In this document: piece by piece, positions 1 to 5,313 of the stretch
Position numbering within the stretch: the first letter of the stretch is position 1
Layout of the letters: every line of letters starts with the position of its first letter
DNA from: JAFGCN01 sp964547015
GTDB lineage: Archaea > Aenigmatarchaeota > Aenigmatarchaeia > QMZS01
DNA: 28,760 bases
Reading direction: 5' to 3'
Assembly: GCA_964547015.1 (NCBI GenBank)
Contig: CAZJKT010000013.1
Span: forward strand, 1 to 28,760
Translations under genes and position numbers: made by a program
The notes under the pieces: generated by a model
Told to the model about the DNA's origin: nothing
What the model saw: the letters and a program-made list of their open reading frames with translations, nothing else
Database searches by the model: none

Positions 1-29
1 TGGGGAACATAAGTTTACGCATAACTTGT

Positions 30-62
30 TCAGCTACTTATGTCGGTGACTATAGTAGCTGA
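30..62. promoter_or_regulatory. 8-bp inverted repeat upstream of the deaminase gene
   Basis: TCAGCTAC at 30-37 is exactly complementary to GTAGCTGA at 55-62, with 17 bases between them. The middle also holds GTC-GGT-GAC, so the element is palindromic at two levels. It could be the terminator hairpin of a gene to the left of the window, or an operator or leader element for the deaminase that starts 66 bases further on. The sequence alone does not decide. Confidence 0.4.
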
Positions 63-128
63 CCCCCATAGCACTGCACTTGGAAACAATAGCCAAATAT
101 ATTTTATTGATAATTATTCTATAGCCTT

Positions 129-650
129 ATGGAAACCGAAAAACTAGGTATTGAGCTATCCAAAAATCCCAAATATGCGGATCTGCTTAAGCAATGCTAT
201 ATCTATGCAGAGAGAAGTAATCATGGCTCAACACACACCGCAGCACTTATTGTAGATAAAAATGGAAAGGTAATATTGAAGGGAAAAAATATCTTGCCTC
301 CGGGGGTAGAAGAAAAAAAAGAGCGGTTTAGAGGAGAAAACAAACATATATACCCAAATCATGCAGAGAGAGATGTTATATATAAAGCTGCCAGAGACGG
401 GATTTCAACTAAAAACCTCACTATGATTATGCCTTGGCTTCCTTGTATACCTTGTGCAAACGCAATAATCAGTTCGGGAATAAAAAAACTAGTCGTTCAC
501 AAGCAAATGATAGAGCGAACAAGGGAAGGTTGGGAAGAAGAACTAACAAATGCCGTTCAAATTATGAAAGAAGCCAAAGTCAAGATCATAGCTTATGATG
601 GCCTGGTTGGTGCTAAAGCCTATATGCACTCTCAAGAATGGTTGGCTTAG
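129..650 (+). CDS. Zinc-dependent deoxycytidylate/cytidine deaminase family protein
   Basis: Members of this family hydrolyse the amino group of cytosine nucleotides (for dCMP deaminase, dCMP to dUMP) or related bases, using a zinc-bound water in the cytoplasm. The zinc signature is visible: the His-Ala-Glu triad in NHAERDVIY near residue 79 and the PCxxC motif in WLPCIPCANAI near residue 106. At 173 residues it fits the single-domain deoxycytidylate deaminase class. The substrate cannot be fixed from sequence, and a tRNA or drug-type deaminase is possible. The start follows an AT-rich TATA-like stretch and a TT. It stands alone on the plus strand, with an inverted repeat upstream and convergent ferritin-like genes downstream. 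Confidence 0.85.
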   Translation: METEKLGIELSKNPKYADLLKQCYIYAERSNHGSTHTAALIVDKNGKVILKGKNILPPGVEEKKERFRGENKHIYPNHAERDVIYKAARDGISTKNLTMIMPWLPCIPCANAIISSGIKKLVVHKQMIERTREGWEEELTNAVQIMKEAKVKIIAYDGLVGAKAYMHSQEWLA

Positions 651-740
651 TCCAGATCAGAATATCTCCTAAAAAGTACTACGGATAAGCCCTTCACCCT
701 AAGGCCCAAATCACAGTAATTTATGGAAGCGACGCACCTT

Positions 741-1028
741 CTAGTGGCTCAGGTCAAATGCCCTGTCGGTTTCATCGCCCCCCTGAACCCAGTCCTTTGG
801 CAAATCTTCTTTTTTCTCATCGCCCTTTCTCAAAAGTTCCCAAAGGGCCTTTGAGTGCTCTTTTTGCTTTACAACAAGCCCCGCCAACATGTCCCTTGCA
901 TCCCCTTCGGGGGCTTTTGAAGCCAAAATCTCATAAAGCCCGGTTAATTCAAACTGCGCGGAAATCGCCGTCCTCAAGAGCTTATTTTCAAGCTCCTGCC
1001 CGCTCAGGTCCCCAAAATCTGTTGAAAT
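741..1028 (-). CDS. EncFtn-like ferritin paralogue with both metal-site glutamates changed to Gln; probable ATT start
   Basis: This is a four-helix ferritin-like half-bundle protein of about 95 residues, close in length and pattern to its upstream neighbour at 1148-1432. Aligning the two at the shared LYE motif puts Gln where the neighbour has its first metal-binding Glu, Gln again at the second (KQKEH against KEEKTH), and keeps the His. The frame stays open upstream to a GTG at 1121, but that extension would run through a TATA box (about 1071-1079) and a strong GAGGAGG ribosome site (1038-1044). The best-placed start is therefore the in-frame ATT at 1026-1028, nine bases after that site, which also makes the two N-termini equal in length. 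Probably cannot bind iron alone; it may be structural or regulatory, or form mixed assemblies. Confidence 0.65.
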   Translation of the reverse strand: MSTDFGDLSGQELENKLLRTAISAQFELTGLYEILASKAPEGDARDMLAGLVVKQKEHSKALWELLRKGDEKKEDLPKDWVQGGDETDRAFDLSH

Positions 1029-1037
1029 GTCGAGTTT

Positions 1038-1079
1038 CCTCCTCTGCCCTATGCATATATGAAAGCAATGATATTTATA
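1038..1079 (-). promoter_or_regulatory. TATA box and strong ribosome binding site for the ferritin paralogue
   Basis: On the minus strand, CTATAAATAT (about 1071-1080) is followed some 30 bases later by GAGGAGG (1044-1038) and then, after nine bases, by an in-frame ATT. The order and spacing fit a short-leader archaeal transcript. They argue that the long GTG-started version of this reading frame is not the real protein. Confidence 0.55.
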
Positions 1080-1147
1080 GCTTACTTTTAGGTCCGCTTT
1101 TCCCCAAAAGATAAAATCCACAAAAACAAAAATCCTGCAGGAGAGGC

Positions 1148-1432
1148 TTAATCTTCAGCCATCTCGTTAATTTCTTCCTTTCCTTCTTCAAGCTCCTTTT
1201 CCTGCTCCTTGTCGAGCCGAAGCAAAAGCGCCTGAAACTCTCCGACATGCGTCTTTTCCTCCTTTGCGATGTCCAAAAGCACCCTTTTTATAAGGGGATT
1301 GCTTGCTGAGGCGGCCATCTGCTCATAGAGGTTCACCGCATCAAGTTCCGCTATTATCCCTGCGCGAAGTATTTCCTTGTCTATATCCTCAGGCTTTGAC
1401 TTCTTCCAATCAATAGGTATTTGCGACAGCAT
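1148..1432 (-). CDS. Encapsulated-ferritin-like (EncFtn/rubrerythrin-type) protein
   Basis: A 94-residue two-helix ferritin-like protein. Glu29, Tyr36, Glu59 and His62 (in AELDAVNLYEQM and KEEKTHVGEF) reproduce the spacing I recall for encapsulated ferritin (Glu32, Glu62, His65), whose subunits pair to make a ferroxidase site at the dimer interface. This makes iron oxidation or storage, or protection from peroxide, likely. The C-terminus is a run of Glu and Lys. No encapsulin shell gene is in the window and no clear cargo-loading tail is visible, so it may work outside a shell or with a shell gene elsewhere. It lies between eL39 (upstream) and the paralogue (downstream) on the same strand, and its own TATA-like TAGATATATT precedes the ATG. 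Confidence 0.75.
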   Translation of the reverse strand: MLSQIPIDWKKSKPEDIDKEILRAGIIAELDAVNLYEQMAASASNPLIKRVLLDIAKEEKTHVGEFQALLLRLDKEQEKELEEGKEEINEMAED

Positions 1433-1456
1433 CTTAAATCAATATATCTATTAAGC

Positions 1457-1630
1457 TTAAATCTTATACTTATCTCTCCTCCAGTTCTTGAAAGAAACCC
1501 TTATCCTTCGAGACCTTGCTCTCTTAAGCCCAAATTTCTTGATGTCACACCATCTTGGGGCGGGCTTTTTGGCAACTGAAATGAGTTTCAGCTTTTTTTC
1601 CAATGTCTTCATTGTGCCCATAAGACTCAT
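1457..1630 (-). CDS. rpl39e: 50S ribosomal protein eL39 (L39e)
   Basis: A very basic 57-residue protein of the large ribosomal subunit that lies in the exit-tunnel wall. The family pattern is clear: KKLKLISVAKKPAPRW in the first half, then Arg/Lys-rich sequence and the ending NWRRDKYKI, which matches the usual [HN]WRR-x-K ending of L39e. Starting at the seventh residue, also Met, would give 51 residues, the usual archaeal length. The longer start at 1630 has an AT-rich TATA-like stretch about 20 bases upstream. It is the first gene of a minus-strand run that continues into the two ferritin-like genes. Confidence 0.85.
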   Translation of the reverse strand: MSLMGTMKTLEKKLKLISVAKKPAPRWCDIKKFGLKRARSRRIRVSFKNWRRDKYKI

Positions 1631-1792
1631 TTTCTTTAAACAATAAATACGAAGAAAGCTTCAGGCAATCCCTTAAGATAAATATCGAAAGATAGGCTGC
1701 CCTCTGCAATACGGGACTATGAATATGGAAATTCTCGCAGACCCTAACCCTTGATGGACAGAATCATCGGGCAGTAATTACTTGTATATCTA

Positions 1793-1824
1793 TATGTGAC
1801 AAAAACCTATATATATGTCACATA
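1793..1824 (+). promoter_or_regulatory. Palindromic operator around the TATA box of the AAA ATPase gene
   Basis: TATGTGACA (1793-1801) and its exact reverse complement TGTCACATA (1816-1824) flank a 14-base spacer that contains the TATA-like CCTATATATA. The ATG is at 1838, the normal TATA distance for a leaderless transcript here. A dimeric regulator bound to both arms would cover the core promoter, which suggests repression. An RNA hairpin is unlikely because the first arm lies upstream of the expected transcription start. Confidence 0.55.
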
Positions 1825-1837
1825 AGTAATATACATT

Positions 1838-3151
1838 ATGGAAAGCGGAGAGATAATTTCAGTCCTCGAAAAGTGGAATTTCTGGAATCGGGACATCGAC
1901 ACAGGCATCAGAAGAGACCATACCGATGCCATTAAACCCACCTTGGACTTGGACAAAGTAATAACCCTTACAGGCGTTAGAAGATGCGGAAAGTCATATA
2001 TCGCAAGACAACTCGCCAAAATCCTTATTGAGCGGAAAATCCCGCCCGAAAACATATTAATCGTAAATTTTGAAGAGCCATATTTCGAAGGAGCCGACCT
2101 GAATGATTTGGTGAAAATTTACGAAAGCTATCGTGAAATAATCAAACCCTCAGGCAAGCCCTACCTGATTCTTGACGAAATCCAGGAAGTCAGCAAATGG
2201 GAAAAATTTGTAAGGAGCATAAATGAAAAAAAAGAGGCAAACATCATAATAACCGGCTCATCATCGAAACTGATGAGTGAAGAGCTGGCCACAACCCTTA
2301 CCGGCCGCCAGCTCACATATCGGATATTCCCTCTCTCCTTTAAGGAATTTCTAAGGTTCAAGGGGCTTGAAATCGCTGATGAAAAATCCGCCTATTTGAA
2401 CACGGAAAACATAAAGAAATTCCTCTGGGAATACGCCGAATCGGGAGGATTCCCCGAAACCGCCCTAATAGAGGACAAGGACATCCAAAACAGGATAGTG
2501 TTCGAATATTACAACACCATTATTAACAGAGACATCATAAGCAGATTTAGGATTAGGGGCGTAGACAAGATAAAATCCCTTGCGAAATATTATATTTCAA
2601 ACATAAGCTCCCCGATAACTTACCGCAAATTGTCACCGGTTCTTGACACCCCTGTTGAGACCTTGTCCAGATTCTCCGAGTATTTGCAGACCTCAAATAT
2701 AGTGTTTTTTCTCGACAGATTCTCATTTTCTCTTAAGGAGCAGCAAAATTCTCCCAGAAAGGTGTATGCTATAGACAATAGTTTCTTTACGGCAATCGGA
2801 TTCCGGTTTATGGAGAACAGGGGCAAGCTTATTGAAAATCTTGCGGCGGTTGAGCTGAGAAGAAGATGCGAAGCCTCCCCCTCCTTAAGTTATTTTTACT
2901 GGAAAGACCAGCAACAAAGGGAAGTGGACTTTGTGATTAAGGAGGGCAACAAAATAAAGCAGGTTATTCAGGTCTGCTATTCGCTTGACGACTTGCAGAC
3001 AAAGGAGCGTGAAATCAAGGGGCTTAAAAGGGCGGCAAAAGTGCTCAACTGCAAAAATATGTCGATAATCACCTGGGACGAGGAGGGGAGCATTGACACA
3101 GAAGAGGGCAAGATAAAGATAATCCCCTTGTGGAAGTGGCTATTTTTTTAG
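1838..3151 (+). CDS. AAA-type ATPase with DUF4143 domain
   Basis: The N-terminal P-loop domain has Walker A GVRRCGKS (46-53), Walker B YLILDEIQEV (about 109-118), the sensor-like IIITGSSSKL (136-145) and the GRQLTYRIFPLSFKEFL block (about 156-172) typical of the AAA_14/DUF4143 family. The C-terminal part matches DUF4143, with the restriction-nuclease-like VDFVI plus a following IQVCYSL strand. At 437 residues it is a normal full-length member. These proteins are abundant in archaea and many bacteria, often near mobile or toxin-like genes; their function is mostly unknown, though ATP-dependent action on nucleic acids is often proposed. It is a single gene with its own palindromic promoter region. 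Confidence 0.9.
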   Translation: MESGEIISVLEKWNFWNRDIDTGIRRDHTDAIKPTLDLDKVITLTGVRRCGKSYIARQLAKILIERKIPPENILIVNFEEPYFEGADLNDLVKIYESYREIIKPSGKPYLILDEIQEVSKWEKFVRSINEKKEANIIITGSSSKLMSEELATTLTGRQLTYRIFPLSFKEFLRFKGLEIADEKSAYLNTENIKKFLWEYAESGGFPETALIEDKDIQNRIVFEYYNTIINRDIISRFRIRGVDKIKSLAKYYISNISSPITYRKLSPVLDTPVETLSRFSEYLQTSNIVFFLDRFSFSLKEQQNSPRKVYAIDNSFFTAIGFRFMENRGKLIENLAAVELRRRCEASPSLSYFYWKDQQQREVDFVIKEGNKIKQVIQVCYSLDDLQTKEREIKGLKRAAKVLNCKNMSIITWDEEGSIDTEEGKIKIIPLWKWLFF

Positions 3152-3182
3152 GAAGGTATCAAATAAGGTTCGTTTCGCGAAT

Positions 3183-3216
3183 TAAGGGAGTCCGGCGAGC
3201 CGGAAACAACCCCTTA
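3183..3216 (+). other. Nested stem-loop downstream of the AAA ATPase gene
   Basis: TAAGGG (3183-3188) pairs with CCCTTA (3211-3216), enclosing a perfect TCCGG-CGAG-CCGGA hairpin (3191-3204). The motif CGAGCCGGA recurs near 3260. The 195-base gap after the ATPase stop holds no gene I can support. A 33-codon reading frame starting at an ATG near 3299 (after a TATA-like TATATAAT) overlaps the end of the convergent dehydrogenase gene and is probably chance. The element may be a transcript 3' end or a small structured RNA. Confidence 0.35.
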
Positions 3217-3346
3217 TTACTACAACGGCTAATGCCAAAGTAACGACAATCATAACAACGAGCCGGACAAGTATATAATAACCCTCCCTGAGCTAATTAT
3301 GAAATCCGCAAAAAGAAGCAGGCAACCGATAAGGCTCGACAATAGG

Positions 3347-4351
3347 CTAAGGGTTAACCAAGCACTTCGCCTTTCCCTCCAAAAACCCTTCAATATTTGA
3401 AACCGTAGTGTCCAAAATCCTCAAAAGCGCCTCTTGGCTGTTAAACGCATTGTGTGGGGTGAAAACTACATTATCCATCTTGAAGATTTTGTTGTCCCGC
3501 ACAATTTCCCGCCATTTTTCGGGGTTCTCAGAGTCGCCAAAAAGCGCATTCTCCTCTTTTATAAACTCCTCGCCCTCAATCACATCAAGCCCGGCGCCCG
3601 CAAGCTTTTTGCTTTTTAGGGCATCATAAAGCGCGTCTGTGTCCACTATTCCGCCCCTTGCAGTATTTATCAGAATAGCTCCCTTTTTCATCAATTTAAT
3701 TGAATTCCTGTTTATCAGATGGTGGGTTTTTTCGCTGTGGGGCAAATGGAGAGAGACAATATCGGAGGACCTTAAAAGCTCGTCCAATGGCAGATACTTG
3801 AAATTTACGACTTCCGCCATAAACGGGTTTCGGTTCACGTCAAACACCCGCACATGCATCCCAAAAGCTCTCGCCATCCTTGCTACATGAAGCCCGATAC
3901 GGCCGCCACCGACTATCCCTATTGTCTTGTCCTTGAGGTCAAAGCCTGTCAGCCCGTCAATAGAATAATCTTCACTGAGGGTTCGGACATATGACTTGTG
4001 AATATTCCTTGAAAGCGAAAGGATTAGTGCAAAAGTGTGTTCTGCGACGGTATTTTCCCCATAATAGGGCACATTGCAGACAGCCACCCCTCTCTTTTTG
4101 CAGAGGGCTAAGTCTATGTGGTCAAAGCCGGTTGATCTTGTAGCGATAAGCCGAAGTTTTGGCAGGCGGTCAAGTTCGGGCTTTCCAATTTTAGGATATA
4201 TAAATACCGAAATAACTTCGCAGTTTTTGGCTTTTTGGAGGCTCTTTTCACTTAAAGGCTCATCGAAAAACAGAAGCTTATGACCTTTAAGGCTTTTTTC
4301 CAGATAGGGGATTTCACTTGGCTTGATTTCAAAAAAGGCAATCTGCGCCAT
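3347..4351 (-). CDS. D-isomer specific 2-hydroxyacid dehydrogenase (D-lactate dehydrogenase-like)
   Basis: NAD-dependent interconversion of a 2-oxo acid and a D-2-hydroxy acid in the cytoplasm. Numbered from the ATG at 4351: an N-terminal catalytic half, the hydrophobic ENTVAEHTFALIL helix (99-111), the Rossmann GIVGGGRIG (145-153) with Asp171 ending the second strand (so NAD rather than NADP), catalytic Arg232 in NTARGGIVD, an acidic LDVIEGEE block near 255-262, and catalytic His300 in TPHNAF. At 334 residues it has the usual length. The upstream in-frame stretch to 4489 is hydrophobic, crosses the divergent gene and its promoter, and is not used here. The exact substrate (pyruvate, or other oxo acids) is unknown. 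Confidence 0.88.
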   Translation of the reverse strand: MAQIAFFEIKPSEIPYLEKSLKGHKLLFFDEPLSEKSLQKAKNCEVISVFIYPKIGKPELDRLPKLRLIATRSTGFDHIDLALCKKRGVAVCNVPYYGENTVAEHTFALILSLSRNIHKSYVRTLSEDYSIDGLTGFDLKDKTIGIVGGGRIGLHVARMARAFGMHVRVFDVNRNPFMAEVVNFKYLPLDELLRSSDIVSLHLPHSEKTHHLINRNSIKLMKKGAILINTARGGIVDTDALYDALKSKKLAGAGLDVIEGEEFIKEENALFGDSENPEKWREIVRDNKIFKMDNVVFTPHNAFNSQEALLRILDTTVSNIEGFLEGKAKCLVNP

Positions 4352-4365
4352 AATAATAATCCTAA

Positions 4366-4380
4366 ACAAAATATATCTGA
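4366..4380. promoter_or_regulatory. Shared TATA box between two divergent genes
   Basis: The 45-base gap between divergent starts at 4351 (minus) and 4397 (plus) has one good TATA-like block, AAAATATATC with ATATAT at 4371-4376. It is about 20-23 bases from each start codon and reads almost equally well on both strands. One core promoter could thus serve either direction, probably one at a time. Confidence 0.5.
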
Positions 4381-4396
4381 TAAGAGTAATAAGGAT

Positions 4397-4909
4397 ATGG
4401 ATTTCAAAAAGCAAAAGGTTACCGTAAACGACCTGATGCAGAAAAACTACATATATTACCTTACAGAGCCGACAGGAAAGAACTTTCACCCGGAGTTTAA
4501 GCCCGAACTAACCCCAAAAGAGATGCTTGAATTCGGCGTATTTGGCGGAAAATACATGACCGACTGCAAAGAAGAGTTTCCAGAGGAATGGTTTTTAAAG
4601 GCAAAGCTCTGCCACGAATTCCATGACCCCAAGCTCAACTTTTTTGGAGTAAACGCCTCAAAGCCGCTTTCCTACTGGCGGGCGAAGGGCTGGATTTATT
4701 GGGAAGACCCTAGAGGCTGGTTTCAGTGGTACTGCCGCTATTATATGGGGCGGCGCTGCCCTGATGATGAAAGGCAGGTAAAGAGGTGGAAAGCCATGAA
4801 AAGGCATGTTTCACAGCTCAAAAAAAACTGCTCGAGCATGGATTGGGGATGCCGAAGAAAGCAAAGGCAGGCCCTTCTACACTGGGCATATGACAGCCGG
4901 AAAATATAG
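4397..4909 (+). CDS. Conserved-looking hypothetical protein rich in Trp, Tyr and Cys
   Basis: I do not recognise a named family with certainty. The 170-residue soluble protein has aromatic clusters such as GWIYWEDPRGWFQWYCRY followed by YMGRR, DDERQVKRW and a basic C-terminal half (RRKQRQALLHW). It has no signal peptide or membrane segment. The density of Trp/Tyr with invariant-looking Gly-Arg-Arg suggests a conserved fold, perhaps binding nucleic acid, but this is inference. The start at 4397 is chosen because the longer frame to 4280 runs into the divergent dehydrogenase gene; this ATG sits about 21 bases after the shared TATA box. Confidence 0.7.
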   Translation: MDFKKQKVTVNDLMQKNYIYYLTEPTGKNFHPEFKPELTPKEMLEFGVFGGKYMTDCKEEFPEEWFLKAKLCHEFHDPKLNFFGVNASKPLSYWRAKGWIYWEDPRGWFQWYCRYYMGRRCPDDERQVKRWKAMKRHVSQLKKNCSSMDWGCRRKQRQALLHWAYDSRKI

Positions 4910-4971
4910 CGGAAGAGTGCTTTAAAAATTCCTTTTCTAATTAAGTTATAGCCCCGTAGTGTAGTGGCCAA

Positions 4972-5045
4972 ACCCCAACTTTTCAGCGAAATTTGGGGCG
5001 CTGCCCAAAAGGCGAGCGCATGCTTCAAAAAGCAATACGGGCCAA
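4972..5045 (+). other. 74-base intron in the D loop of tRNA-Gln
   Basis: Removing 74 bases restores the D arm. GGCCAA occurs at 4966-4971 and 5040-5045, so the exact cut may lie anywhere within that repeat. GGCC at the two ends is self-complementary and could form the central 4-bp helix of a bulge-helix-bulge motif. Inside are GCGCT/AGCGC and TGCTT/AAGCA stems and CCCCAA/TTGGGG pairing. Confidence 0.8.
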
Positions 5046-5076
5046 GCATACGAGACTCTGGATCTCGTGACCGCGG

Positions 5077-5192
5077 AAAGACTTTCTTTTCCGAAAGAAA
5101 GTCCTTCGGCCAAAAAGGAAGTTAAGCTTATCGAGCCCAAGGGGCGAAGATAAGGTCTTTTGGCTGAAGCCTTTTCTAAAGGCTTCGCGGAC
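5077..5192 (+). other. 116-base intron between the T stem and T loop of tRNA-Gln
   Basis: Removing 5077-5192 joins CGCGG (5072-5076) to TTCGAAT and gives a standard T arm. The intron ends with a second copy of CGCGG followed by AC, so the unspliced RNA can form a competing T stem with a nine-base loop. Internal hairpins include GACTTTCTTT/AAAGAAAGTC and GAAGCCTTT/AAAGGCTTC. I could not draw a perfect bulge-helix-bulge at these ends. Confidence 0.75.
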
Positions 5193-5313
5193 TTCGAATC
5201 CGCGCGGGGCTATTTAATTAGAATTTAAAAGGAAAAAATTATGACAGTATCTACATCGGTTACCTTAAGCCAACGAGTGAAACCTGCTATTATATCTTCC
5301 CGAAAAGTAAATT

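Larger units (their letters stand above)
4950..5212 (+). tRNA. tRNA-Gln(CUG) with two non-canonical introns
   Basis: Three exons join into a perfect 73-base tRNA: acceptor AGCCCCG/CGGGGCT, D stem GTGT/GCAT, anticodon stem CGAGA/TCTCG with loop CTCTGGA (anticodon CTG, Gln), variable region TGAC, T stem CGCGG/CCGCG with loop TTCGAAT, and discriminator A at 5212. CCA is not encoded. The first exon runs from 4950 to about 4971, the second from about 5046 to 5076 and the third from 5193 to 5212. The anticodon loop itself is uninterrupted. The D-loop junction can slide within a GGCCAA repeat present at both ends. A TATA-like TTTAAAAATT lies about 25 bases upstream. An RNA-splicing endonuclease with relaxed specificity would be needed. 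Confidence 0.88.

Noticed and set aside
741..1121. GTG-started 126-residue version of the ferritin paralogue
   Set aside because: Its first 31 codons run through a TATA box and a GAGGAGG ribosome site and have no counterpart in the paralogue.
5213..5313. C/D box small RNA between tRNA-Gln and polB
   Set aside because: ATGACA at 5241 resembles part of a C box, but no D box (CTGA) is found at a suitable distance.
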